A DNA stretch of 64,000 nt, taken from positions 48,633 through 112,632 of the forward strand of contig NZ_JAGQBF010000004.1 in assembly GCF_024345495.1 (NCBI RefSeq), written 5' to 3'. Below the pieces are notes generated by a model. The model searched no databases. It was given only the letters and a program-made list of their open reading frames with translations, and had not been told where the DNA came from. Each line of letters opens with the position of its first letter. Position 1 is the first letter of the stretch. A program made the position numbers and the translations under genes. Positions 36,101-43,742 of this stretch are shown here, in pieces. This DNA comes from Synechococcus sp. RedBA-s. Its GTDB lineage: Bacteria; Cyanobacteriota; Cyanobacteriia; PCC-6307; Cyanobiaceae.

Positions 36101-36460
36101 CTCGTATGTCCTTAGGCCTTTCGGCGCCCTTGCTCCATTGTGGCAGTCCCGGCCGAGCAGCGGTTCTGCCTTGAGCACGACGATCTGGGTTTACTCGATC
36201 AGACGGCAGGCCTGCTGGGCTATCGCAGCCGCATGCAGCACTGGAGAGCGGCGCCAATCACCGAAGGCCACCGCTTCGCGAGCGAGAACCTCCAGGTGGG
36301 GCTTGGCGACATCGCCGAAGGCGGGATCGTCGGTTCGGTTGCACCAGCAGGCTGGGTTCCTAAAAGCAGCTGGAGCAGACCTGAAATCAGCAGCAGGGTC
36401 AACAATCCTGCTTTCGGCAGCCCTGGACGCAGTCTTCCGTTCCTTCCCCGGGAGCCCCCC
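36101..36460. other. Gap with unassigned open frames
   Basis: About 360 bases. The plus strand frame at 36140 reads CLEHDDLGLLDQTAGLLGYR then HRFASENLQVGLGDIAEGGI, which looks protein-like but is unrecognised. A minus frame carries a signal-peptide-like KAGLLTLLLISGLLQLLLG. Neither could be confirmed. Confidence 0.25.
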
Positions 36461-36982
36461 TCAGCCCACGGCGGAGCTGCCCAGGCCCTCGCCGTCGTTG
36501 CGAAAGAAGCCGCTGAGGTTGACGCCGGCCTCGTGGGCCGCCACCGAGACCTGCAGTTTCTGCTCGTCGTCGAGGCCATCCCAGAAGGCGTGGAAGAGAT
36601 CGAGGGAAGCCTTGGCGGTGCCCACCACCCCCATCAGCGAAAGAGGGACCGTGAGCCAGGGGAACACCAGCAGCACCACCGAGAGCACAGCTCCAACGGC
36701 CACACCGGCCTTGGCCGATTCCAGGCTGGTGCTCAGCACCAGGCGCAGCTGGGTGAGCCGGTCGAGTTCGCCCCGCTTGCGCAGGGCTTCGGTGCGTAGG
36801 GCCGTGAGCAACGCCTGGTAGGCGGCGTAGCAGACGATTCCGCCCACGGTGGATTCGGAGAAGAACTCCCTGCCGCTGAAGGCCCCGCCGTTCTGGTTGA
36901 GGTCGATCGAGGCCAGCCCCGCCAGGGGAGCGGCTTCCCAGCCAGCGCGGGGAATGCGGAAGGGGTCGCGTTCACGGGTCAT
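36461..36982 (-). CDS. Membrane-associated protein of unknown function
   Basis: About 173 residues from MTRERDPFRIPRAGWEA. One strong hydrophobic hairpin (AGVAVGAVLSVVLLVFPWLT and VPLSLMGVVGTAKASLDLFH), preceded by a helical region (YAAYQALLTALRTEALRKRG) and followed by a soluble tail. ATG 37093 would add 37 low-complexity residues. No family recognised. Confidence 0.55.
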   Translation of the reverse strand: MTRERDPFRIPRAGWEAAPLAGLASIDLNQNGGAFSGREFFSESTVGGIVCYAAYQALLTALRTEALRKRGELDRLTQLRLVLSTSLESAKAGVAVGAVLSVVLLVFPWLTVPLSLMGVVGTAKASLDLFHAFWDGLDDEQKLQVSVAAHEAGVNLSGFFRNDGEGLGSSAVG

Positions 36983-37318
36983 CGCTGAGGCCTGATCCAG
37001 TGAATCCCAGCTTGCTCCACTCCGGGAGCTGCTGCCAGAGGGGGCGTGACTCCGGGGCTTGGCAGGCGCCGGGCGCCCGAGGTCAAGAATCACCCGATCA
37101 GCGGGATGATCAAAGCCGCTTCGATTAACATTTGAACATAGAACATGACATTCGTTTTACTGACAATCTTGCCTGGAACAGCGAAGTCATGCCTTGGCTC
37201 CTGAGCTGGTTTTGATTCTGGCTGGGTTGAGATGATCTGCTCCAAAAATAAGCATGAATGCTGGTCTGAGTACGCCTTTTTGTGATTAGCATGAATCCAT
37301 CTCCCACCAGAGGCCACC
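36983..37318. promoter_or_regulatory. AT-rich upstream region of the Nif11-type gene
   Basis: About 336 bases, AT-rich from 37110 on. AGCATGAAT occurs twice (37251-37259 and 37288-37296). The second copy is 23 bases before the start codon. The two could be a regulator site pair. Confidence 0.35.
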
Positions 37319-37576
37319 ATGACGAATGCGATCCCTATGGCTTCCCTACCGGCCGTCGACATGGTGGCCGCATCAGGTCAGGTGCATGAGGCGATGGAAG
37401 CGCTCCACGCCCTGCAGGAGTTGGCCAGTCGTGATCCGGCCTTCGCCCGGGCCCTGAAGCGCACCGGCTCCACCCATGCAGCCGCCAGCTTGGCCCGCGA
37501 GCACGGTCTGAACGTGAGCGCAGAGGCTCTCTGGCGCAATCGCGGTCGCCATGGCCTGCCAACCTGGCGTGGTTGA
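37319..37576 (+). CDS. Nif11-domain small protein ending PTWRG
   Basis: 85 residues. The Nif11 helical domain runs from about 28 to 74: LQELASRDPAFARALKRTGS then AASLAREHGLNVSAEALWRN. It is followed by a short tail GRHGLPTWRG. Nif11 domains act as leader sequences of ribosomally made peptides in cyanobacteria, but also occur as stand-alone small proteins. There is no double-Gly site followed by a Cys/Ser/Thr-rich core and no modifying enzyme nearby, so a stand-alone role is more likely. A good Shine-Dalgarno-like AGAGG precedes the ATG. Confidence 0.75.
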   Translation: MTNAIPMASLPAVDMVAASGQVHEAMEALHALQELASRDPAFARALKRTGSTHAAASLAREHGLNVSAEALWRNRGRHGLPTWRG

Positions 37577-37582
37577 TGAGCC

Positions 37583-37894
37583 GTGTCCCGTCGCTGCAGT
37601 TCCATGGCCAGCTCATCCCCACGACTGTTGTCTTCAGATAGTGAAGAGGTCGCGGTGGACTGCCCGGTGTATGTCGGAAGCGCCGCTGATCGCCTTGCCG
37701 ATTGGTGTGCTCACGATGTGCTCCAGCAGGAGGATTCCGTGCTCGCGGCTCTGGCCCATATTTGCGAACGCCTGCATGCCCTTCCGGAGTCAACGCGCCG
37801 GGAGCAGGTCGTGGGCTTTGAGGCGGGAGCGGTGGCCACGCTGGTCTGCGCGGTCCAGTCCCAGATGAATCTGTCGGGCTGTTGCGGTCGTTGA
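37583..37894 (+). CDS. Small hypothetical protein downstream of the Nif11-type gene
   Basis: 103 residues from a GTG just 7 bases after the previous stop. The Ser-rich start is probably not native. The region from VDCPVYVGSAADRLADWCAH through REQVVGFEAGAVATLVCAVQ is helical and protein-like, with six Cys in total, ending SGCCGR. Proximity suggests an operon with the Nif11-type gene. Unknown function. Confidence 0.4.
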   Translation: MSRRCSSMASSSPRLLSSDSEEVAVDCPVYVGSAADRLADWCAHDVLQQEDSVLAALAHICERLHALPESTRREQVVGFEAGAVATLVCAVQSQMNLSGCCGR

Positions 37895-37976
37895 GGCCTG
37901 GTCTCAGGGGGTCGGCTGCGTTTGCCTCCTGCTAGGTGCCCCTAGGCTCCAACGCCCAGCTGGTGGGGCGGCAGGC

Positions 37977-37992
37977 CATGGGCGCACCCATG
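37977..37992. promoter_or_regulatory. Inverted repeat in the arsR-type promoter
   Basis: CATGGG, CGCA, CCCATG: perfect 6-bp arms about 45 bases before the regulator ATG. A CATAAT -10-like box follows at 38008-38013. This is a plausible autoregulatory operator region. Confidence 0.35.
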
Positions 37993-38036
37993 TCATGCGT
38001 GATGCGGCATAATCAGTGGATTGTCCCCCTGCCGTT

Positions 38037-38381
38037 ATGGCCGCCTTTGTGGATGGAGCCAGGCCCAGTCCGGAGCTGATGGAGGAAATCAGCCGGTTCT
38101 TCCGGCTCCTGAGCGAGCCGGCACGTCTGCAGCTGCTCTGTCTGCTGCGCTCCGAGCCGCTGGATGTCTCCAGCCTGATCCAGGCCACCGGATTCAGTCA
38201 GTCGCACATCAGCCGCCAGTTGGGACAGTTGCAGCGGGCGGGCCTGGTGAGCTGCGAACGCGAGGGCTCCCGGCTGATCTACTCAGCTGATGACGAGCTG
38301 GTGGAAGAGCTCTGCGTCCTGGTGCAGGGACGGCTCCGGCAGCGGCTCGAGGCCCAGCTTCTGCAGCTGCAAGCGGCCTGA
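38037..38381 (+). CDS. ArsR/SmtB-family regulator next to the sulfur module
   Basis: 114 residues (a GTG at 38016 would add seven). The winged HTH is FRLLSEPARLQLLCLLRSEP, then SLIQATGFSQSHISRQLGQL and LVSCEREGSRLIYSADDELV. Three Cys lie at about 35, 73 and 93. Cys35 is placed like one of the redox cysteines of the BigR/SqrR persulfide sensors, but the usual second Cys spacing is not matched exactly. No metal-site pattern of SmtB is seen. Its likely targets are the divergent-facing sulfur genes at 38.9-41.5 kb. Confidence 0.75.
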   Translation: MAAFVDGARPSPELMEEISRFFRLLSEPARLQLLCLLRSEPLDVSSLIQATGFSQSHISRQLGQLQRAGLVSCEREGSRLIYSADDELVEELCVLVQGRLRQRLEAQLLQLQAA

Positions 38382-38439
38382 TCCGACGTTCTCCTGCGCC
38401 TTCCGTGGCCAGACTGATTCCATCCTCAGCACCGGACCA

Positions 38440-39003
38440 ATGGAGAGGTCACTGCCGCAACGCCTCCAGGCCTGGGGGTTCAGCTGGGGCGGTTTGCTCG
38501 ACAACCGCCACGGCGAATGGTGGGTGATGGCCCAGATGGCACTGATCACGGCCCATCTGCTGCCGGCGTACCCCAGCCCTGCCTCCCTCGGCCTCAACTG
38601 GCCGGCCTTGTTGCGGGTGCTGGGTCTGGTCCTGTTCATCGCCGGTCTGCTGCTGGCCGGCCAGGGAGCGCTCAACCTGGGTGACAGCCTCAGCCCCCTG
38701 CCTGAGCCCATGCCCGGCGCGCCTCTGGTGATGGCCGGGGCCTATGGCCGTTGCCGCCATCCCCTTTACCAGTCACTGCTGGTCTGCTCCCTGGGCGTGA
38801 CGCTGGCGCGGGGAAGCCTGCTGCACCTGGCTCTGTTGCTGGCCCTGGCCCTGGTGCTGGGCAGCAAGGCTCGCCGAGAGGAGGCGGGCCTCTGCGCCGT
38901 CCATGGGGATTACACCGCCTACCGAACCGCAACCCCGGCGATCGTGCCTCACCTGCCCTGGCTCGACTGGCGCACCGGCCCCACCGCCCCGTCAGTGGGC
39001 TGA
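38440..39003 (+). CDS. Isoprenylcysteine-methyltransferase-like (ICMT/PEMT) membrane protein
   Basis: 187 residues. Four to five helices. The C-terminal SAM-binding signature of this family is GAYGRCRHPLYQSLLVCSLG (about 107-126), followed by KARREEAGLCAVHGDYTAYR. Bacterial members methylate unknown small or lipid substrates. It follows the ArsR gene on the same strand by about 58 bases. It overlaps the 3' end of the convergent TauE/SafE gene by 55 bases. Confidence 0.8.
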   Translation: MERSLPQRLQAWGFSWGGLLDNRHGEWWVMAQMALITAHLLPAYPSPASLGLNWPALLRVLGLVLFIAGLLLAGQGALNLGDSLSPLPEPMPGAPLVMAGAYGRCRHPLYQSLLVCSLGVTLARGSLLHLALLLALALVLGSKARREEAGLCAVHGDYTAYRTATPAIVPHLPWLDWRTGPTAPSVG

Positions 39004-39839
39004 GCTGAGCGGTGGATGGTTGAGCTGTGCCCCAACGGCCCATGGGTCTGGCGCCGCAGGGCCTCGAAGCCGGTGAGCAGGGCCGAGCCGATCAACAGGC
39101 CGGCGAAGCCGAGCCGCAGTCTGCGCTCACTGAGGTGGGGGGCCAGTCGCTGGCCCAGCACGGCACCCACGGCGCCGCCGGCCAGCAGGGGCAGCATCAG
39201 AGCCAGGCTGGCGGAGGGCCAGTGGCCCAGCGCCAGCAGGGCCACCAGGCTGTTGGTGCTGATCAAAAGCAGGCTGGTGCCGCTGGCCAGGTGCATCGGC
39301 AGACCGGCCAGCAGCACCAGGGCGGGCACGATCGCAAAGCCGCCGCCCACGCCGGCAATGCCGGTGAGCAGACCCACCAGTACCCCCTGGGCCGCGAGGG
39401 CCTGGGGTGATCCGCCCGGCCTCTGGTTGTCAGGTCTTTCGCAGCCCTGGGCCGACCTGGGCGGCCGCGTTAGCAGCCAGGAGGCCACCAGGGCCGCTAC
39501 GGAGAACACCCCCAGTTCAACCACCTCGGGGATCAGCTCGGCCTTCACCAGGCTGCCGCCGATCCAGGCACCTGCCAGGGCCGGCACCCCCAGGATCAGC
39601 GCCGGCCGCAGAGCCACCTGGCCGCGGCGGATGTAGGGCCCCACATTGCCCAGGGCCAGCAGGGTCACCACCAGGAGCGAGAGCGGAACGGCCTCCCGAG
39701 TGGGCAGGCCGGCTCCGCTCACCAGCAGGGGCAGCAGCAGGATCGAGCCACCGGCCCCCAGCACGGCGAGCAGAACGCCGATCAGCAGTCCGCCGCTGAG
39801 CAGCAGCAGCATCGTGCTGATGCCGATGCCGAGAATCAC
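38949..39839 (-). CDS. TauE/SafE-family sulfite/organosulfur exporter
   Basis: 296 residues from a GTG overlapping the previous stop (GTGA). Eight hydrophobic helices in two homologous halves, each starting with a Gly-rich motif: LLAVLGAGGSILLLPLLV and LLTGIAGVGGGFAIVPALVL. These are the TauE/SafE repeats. In sulfide-detoxification operons this protein exports the sulfite made by persulfide dioxygenase. The C-terminal 30 residues are soluble. Third gene of the module. Confidence 0.9.
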   Translation of the reverse strand: MILGIGISTMLLLLSGGLLIGVLLAVLGAGGSILLLPLLVSGAGLPTREAVPLSLLVVTLLALGNVGPYIRRGQVALRPALILGVPALAGAWIGGSLVKAELIPEVVELGVFSVAALVASWLLTRPPRSAQGCERPDNQRPGGSPQALAAQGVLVGLLTGIAGVGGGFAIVPALVLLAGLPMHLASGTSLLLISTNSLVALLALGHWPSASLALMLPLLAGGAVGAVLGQRLAPHLSERRLRLGFAGLLIGSALLTGFEALRRQTHGPLGHSSTIHRSAQPTDGAVGPVRQSSQGR

Positions 39840-40378
39840 GCCCGCACCCGGTTCCAGGGCATGGCCGCCAGCAGGCGGGCCATGCCGCAGAAGCCGCTGA
39901 TGCCGGCAAAGGTCAGGCCAGCCCCCACGAAGCCCGCCAGCCAGATCCAGCCCGGGGCCACGGTCTGGCTGAGGATCACCCCGAGCAGCACCAGGCCGCC
40001 GGCGGCGATTTGCACCTGGCGCATCAGCGGCAGGGGGGCGCCTGGGCGGCGCTCCATCGGCAGGCCTGCCTGCTGCCAGGCGCCCATGCCGCCATCGAGG
40101 CTGGAGAGGGGATAGGGATGGCCCGCGCGCAACAGGCTGGTGAGGCCCTTCTCGCTGCGGTTGCCGCCCTGGCAGACCAGCACCAGCGGCCCCTCGGGAA
40201 GGGTGCTGCTGGCGAGGCGGGAGAGGGGGATGTTGTGGCTGCCGGGAATGTGGCCGCCTACGTATTCCATCGGCTCGCGCACGTCGATCACCGTGAGCCT
40301 GTGTTCGCCGTGCTGGCGGCTGAGGTCGAGGGGGCTCAACCGAAAGGGGCTGAGCTGAGCTGAGGTCGGGGAGGTCAT
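39836..40378 (-). CDS. Rhodanese with C-terminal DUF2892 membrane hairpin
   Basis: 180 residues. The rhodanese domain (about 15-108) has TVIDVREPMEYVGGHIPGSH and the active-site loop VCQGGNRSEKG with the persulfide-carrying Cys. It is followed by a two-helix segment (GGLVLLGVILSQTVAPGWIW, GFVGAGLTFAGISGFCGMAR), the DUF2892 pattern with a conserved Cys. It moves sulfane sulfur at the membrane. Tightly linked to the MBL gene upstream (9 bases) and the exporter downstream (4-base overlap). Confidence 0.92.
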   Translation of the reverse strand: MTSPTSAQLSPFRLSPLDLSRQHGEHRLTVIDVREPMEYVGGHIPGSHNIPLSRLASSTLPEGPLVLVCQGGNRSEKGLTSLLRAGHPYPLSSLDGGMGAWQQAGLPMERRPGAPLPLMRQVQIAAGGLVLLGVILSQTVAPGWIWLAGFVGAGLTFAGISGFCGMARLLAAMPWNRVRA

Positions 40379-40387
40379 GGTGATGGC

Positions 40388-41518
40388 TCAGGAAGGGTTG
40401 GGACTGTTGTGCTCCAGGGGAAGGCCTTCTCGCTGCCAGGCACGCAGGCCACCGCGCAGGTTGGCCACCTGTGGTCGGCCGGCCTTGATCAGCTCCTGGG
40501 TGGCCAGGGCCGAGCGGCTGCCGGAATGGCAGAGCACCACCACCGGGCGCTCGGCTGGGATCTCGCCCAGACGCCGCTCCAGCTCCGGCAACGGAATCAA
40601 CAAACTGCCTGAGATCCGACCATCGGGGCCGTTGAATTCCTCGGCCGAGCGCACGTCCACGAGGCAGAGGACGTTGTGGTGCTCCTGCACCCATCGGGGT
40701 CCCAGCTGGGGCAGGCCGGCATAGCTGCGCTGGATCGGAGCCCAGTCATCGGGATCGGGAGTGCTGGTCAGGGGGCGGCCGCTGCGCAGATTGGCGGGCA
40801 GGGCTTCCGCAAGCCGCCGCGGATGGGGCAGCTCCAGGTTCTCCATGTAGCCGACGAAGTCGCGCTCATCGGCCTCTCCGCCGAGGCGGGCGTTGTAGGC
40901 CTTCTCCTCGGTCACGGAGGTGACGCTGCGGCCGGTGTAGTCGTGGCCGGGGTAAAGTAGGCAGGACTCGGGCAGCGAGAGGATCTGCCCGGTGATCGAG
41001 CGGAACAGGGTGTGGGCATTGCCCTGCTGGAAATCGCAGCGGCCGCAGCCCCGCACCAGCAGGGCATCACCGGTGAAGGCCAGGCTGTGGTCGTCGAGCA
41101 CGAAGGTGAGGCAGCCGTTGGTGTGGCCGGGGGTGGCGCGCACCTCCAGCGCACGGCCGCCGAAGGCCACCCGATCGCCTTGCCGCAGGGGCAGGGTCAC
41201 GTTCTCGGCGCCGACGCCGGCGGCCAGGGCGATCGAGCTGCCGGTGGCGGCGTGCATCAGCCAGCTGCCCGTCACGTGGTCGGCGTGGGCGTGGGTGTCG
41301 AGGCAGGCCACCAGTTGGAGGCCCAGCTCCTGGACCAGGGCGAGATCACGGTCGTGCTGCTCGAAGACCGAATCGACCAGCAGGGCCTGGCCGCTGGTCA
41401 CCTCGGCGATCAGGTAGGTGAAGGTGCCGGTGTCGGCATCGAAGAGCTGGCGGAAGAGCAGGGTGTTGCCGCCGGCAGCGGCAGCGAGGGAGAAGGAACT
41501 GGCGGGAGCGACGGCCAT
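40388..41518 (-). CDS. Persulfide-dioxygenase-like MBL hydrolase fused to a rhodanese
   Basis: About 376 residues from ATG 41518 (MAVAPASSF; ATG 41548 is possible but its codons look like promoter). The metallo-beta-lactamase domain of ETHE1/Blh type has DTHAHADHVTGSWLMHAATG (metal ligands), VRATPGHTNGCLTFVLDD, FTGDALLVRGCGRCDFQQGN and LYPGHDYTGRSVTSVTEEKA. The C-terminal rhodanese (about 275-370) has LVDVRSAEEFNGPDGRISGS and VLCHSGSRSALATQEL with the active Cys. ETHE1 oxidises glutathione persulfide to sulfite, and the fused rhodanese moves sulfur to thiosulfate. First gene of the sulfur operon. Confidence 0.92.
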   Translation of the reverse strand: MAVAPASSFSLAAAAGGNTLLFRQLFDADTGTFTYLIAEVTSGQALLVDSVFEQHDRDLALVQELGLQLVACLDTHAHADHVTGSWLMHAATGSSIALAAGVGAENVTLPLRQGDRVAFGGRALEVRATPGHTNGCLTFVLDDHSLAFTGDALLVRGCGRCDFQQGNAHTLFRSITGQILSLPESCLLYPGHDYTGRSVTSVTEEKAYNARLGGEADERDFVGYMENLELPHPRRLAEALPANLRSGRPLTSTPDPDDWAPIQRSYAGLPQLGPRWVQEHHNVLCLVDVRSAEEFNGPDGRISGSLLIPLPELERRLGEIPAERPVVVLCHSGSRSALATQELIKAGRPQVANLRGGLRAWQREGLPLEHNSPNPS

Positions 41519-41759
41519 GGGGCCTTGATCGACAACTACTATGAGCATAGCCGCATAAGTATGGTCAGGCGCAGATTTCAGGACAGAACGCGCACTTCAA
41601 TCGGGTTGCCGAGCAGGCGGGTTGTCGAGCAGACGGGCTGCGATCCCGCAGCGGGCCTCCGGTGGCGGTCCCCAGCAGCAAAGGTGTCCTGGATTTCAAC
41701 CTCAGGCCCGAGCAGGTGATGGAGCTCCACGCCATGGGATCCGTGCAGCGTCGCAGCGA
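41519..41759. promoter_or_regulatory. Promoter region of the sulfur operon
   Basis: In operon orientation this contains ACTTATGCGGCTATGCTCAT just before the MBL gene. The ATGCGGC core also occurs before the ArsR-type gene (near 38001-38008). The plus strand has a 72-codon open frame without a start (41551-41769) whose end reads VLDFNLRPEQVMELHAMGS; unassigned. Confidence 0.35.
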
Positions 41760-42060
41760 TCAGACCTGAGCGGATGGCGCTGGATTGACGTGCCGCGTCT
41801 GCCGATCCACCGCTGCTCCGGCCGCTTTCCAGGCCGCGAAGCCAGGCGGAAACCCCTTGACCCGATCAAAACCCTGAACCTGAAGGGCCATCACTCCCAT
41901 CGCTGATCGATAGCCGCTCGAGAGGCTGGGGTGATTGTTGGGAAACCGTCCCATGATTCCGTTCAGCGCGACTGGCATGGCGCCTCGGCAAGGGATGAGG
42001 TTCGCGACGGCGGCATCGACTCAAGCCTGGCCAGGAGATCCACTGGCGAATCGGGAGCGA
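41760..42060 (-). pseudogene. Rhodanese relic
   Basis: The minus strand reads SSGYRSAMGVMALQVQGFDR, VKGFPPGFAAWKAAGAAVDR, closely matching the C-terminal half of single-domain rhodaneses (C-x-x-G-x-R-S loop, then GFxAWKAAG). The active-site Cys position is Leu, and upstream homology shifts frame (LLALQDGISRIAPDSPVDLL lies in another frame). Degraded. It sits between the sulfur operon and pdxH and may be an older copy of the module's rhodanese. Confidence 0.5.
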
Positions 42061-42092
42061 TCCTGGAGATCCCGTCCTGCAGGGCCAGGAGG

Positions 42093-42758
42093 TCAGGGCG
42101 CCAGCCGCTCGAGGCTCCAGAGGCCTGCCTCGCCATCAGCGCTGGGCCGATAGCGGAAGCGATCGTGCAGACGGTTCTCGCGGCCCTGCCAGAACTCGAA
42201 TTCGAAGGGCACCACCCGCAGGCCACCCCAGGCCGGCGGCAGCGGCACCTCACCGCCGGCGAAGCGGCGCTGCATCGCCTGCCACTGGGCCTCCAGGATC
42301 GAGCGGGAGCCGATCACGGCGCTCTGCTGCGACACCCAGGCCCCCAGCCGGCTGCCGATCGGGCGCGAGAGGAAGTAGGCGAGCGATTCGGCGGCGCTGA
42401 TGCGCTCGGCACGGCCCAGGATCGCCACCTGCCGCTCGAGCCCATACCAGGGAAACAGCAGGCTCACCTGGGGATGGGCGGCGATCTCGCTGGCCTTGCG
42501 GCTCTCGTAGTGGGTGAAGAACACGAAGCCCCTCGCGTCGAAGGCCTTGAGCAGCACAGTGCGGGCGCTGGGGCGGGAGCCATCGCTGGTGCCCAGCACC
42601 ATGGCGTTGGGCTCGCTCAGCTCCGCCGCCACGGCCTGATCGAACCAGCGGCGGAACTGCGCCACCGGATCGGCCGCCAAATCGGTCCGCCGCAGGGCGG
42701 CAAGGCGGTAGTTGCGGCGCAGCTGGGCGGGATTGGTGGGGGCGGGGGACTCGCTCAT
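42093..42758 (-). CDS. pdxH: Pyridoxamine 5'-phosphate oxidase
   Basis: 221 residues. FMN- and substrate-binding motifs: [20 protein letters not shown] (about 52-71), [60 protein letters not shown], and the C-terminal [16 protein letters not shown]. It oxidises PNP/PMP to pyridoxal phosphate with O2. Normal length and intact. Confidence 0.95.
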   Translation of the reverse strand: MSESPAPTNPAQLRRNYRLAALRRTDLAADPVAQFRRWFDQAVAAELSEPNAMVLGTSDGSRPSARTVLLKAFDARGFVFFTHYESRKASEIAAHPQVSLLFPWYGLERQVAILGRAERISAAESLAYFLSRPIGSRLGAWVSQQSAVIGSRSILEAQWQAMQRRFAGGEVPLPPAWGGLRVVPFEFEFWQGRENRLHDRFRYRPSADGEAGLWSLERLAP

Positions 42759-42787
42759 GGCAGCTCATCGCAGAGGCTGGTCGCGCG

Positions 42788-43498
42788 TTAGATGGGTAAC
42801 GGGGCGCCGTCAGGCATCCAAGGCACCAGGGGTTCCGGTTCCCTGAGGATCCAGTACAGAGAACCCGACAACAGCGCACTGAACAAACACCACACCGAGG
42901 TGAAGGCGTAGCCGTAGGCCAGGTGGGTGATCAGGAAGGCGCCGAGAATGCATCCGCCGAACCAGCGCAGCCTCCCCGAGCCACTGAGCAGCAAAGGCGC
43001 GGTGATGAGCAGCCCATACACCGTGCTGCCGACACCCAGGTTGATCCAACCATTCGCCAGCAAGCTGGTGGTGTAGTTGAGCGATCCGTTTACCACGGCG
43101 GGTTGGAGCACGGAACCATCCAGCAGCAGCGGCAACCAGAGCCCTGCGCCCACGAGCAGGCCCAGCACCAGCAAGATCTGCAGGAGGCGTCGCCGCAGAC
43201 CAGGCGGCGCCTGCCGGTTCAGACGCAACACGCACCAGGGAAACCAGGCCAGCCAGAAGGCATAGGCGAAGAACAGATAACTGAGCGCGGCAGGGTGCAC
43301 CAGCCAGCCGGAGCCGCCGGGGGCCAGGCCAAGCCAGACCACACCCTCCAGGGCCTGTTGCGTCGAGAAGAACAACGGCGAGAGGGCCAGGGGCAGCAGG
43401 TCGCTGCGCTGCTGAGCCTGGCTATAGCGCACGGCGCCGATTCCCAGGGGCAACAGAGCGGCCGCCACCACGAAGCTGGCACTGCTGGAGAAGCACAT
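42788..43498 (-). CDS. Seven-helix membrane protein beginning MCFS (DUF6629-like)
   Basis: 236 residues from MCFSSSASFVVAAALLPLGI. At least six or seven hydrophobic helices. The MCFSxSASF start, QQALEGVVWLGL and a final helix before WILREPEPLVPW are characteristic of an uncharacterised bacterial membrane family. The longer frame to 43681 overlaps the antitoxin fragment on the other strand and is not needed. Function unknown. Confidence 0.75.
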   Translation of the reverse strand: MCFSSSASFVVAAALLPLGIGAVRYSQAQQRSDLLPLALSPLFFSTQQALEGVVWLGLAPGGSGWLVHPAALSYLFFAYAFWLAWFPWCVLRLNRQAPPGLRRRLLQILLVLGLLVGAGLWLPLLLDGSVLQPAVVNGSLNYTTSLLANGWINLGVGSTVYGLLITAPLLLSGSGRLRWFGGCILGAFLITHLAYGYAFTSVWCLFSALLSGSLYWILREPEPLVPWMPDGAPLPI

Positions 43499-43640
43499 CG
43501 ACGTGAGGCCGTCTCCGGCAGCGTTGGGTTCGGCACCAGCTTGGCTGGAGCAGGGGGTTGGCTGGAGCAGCCGGGGTGAAACCGATGGATCAGCCGCTAG
43601 CGCTGCTGTCATCGATCGCACTGCCAGCAGGGTTGGGGCC

Positions 43641-43742
43641 ATGGCTAGTCTCACGATCCGAAACCTCGATGACGCCACCAAGGCCCGACTGCGGCTTCAG
43701 GCGGCGCTGCCACCGCCAGCGCCTGCTCCAGTTCGGGGATGA
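43641..43742 (+). pseudogene. Truncated FitA/VapB-type antitoxin
   Basis: Starts MASLTIRNLDDATKARLRLQ, a near-exact FitA-type ribbon-helix-helix N-terminus. After about 22 residues the homology stops and the frame runs out in the antisense of the haem-protein relic. The remaining antitoxin and its PIN-domain toxin are missing, so a deletion breakpoint lies near 43706-43715. Confidence 0.7.

Noticed and set aside
36220..36579. Minus-strand frame with a signal-peptide-like helix
   Set aside because: Only the helix is convincing. The rest is low-complexity and overlaps the better supported 36461-36982 gene.
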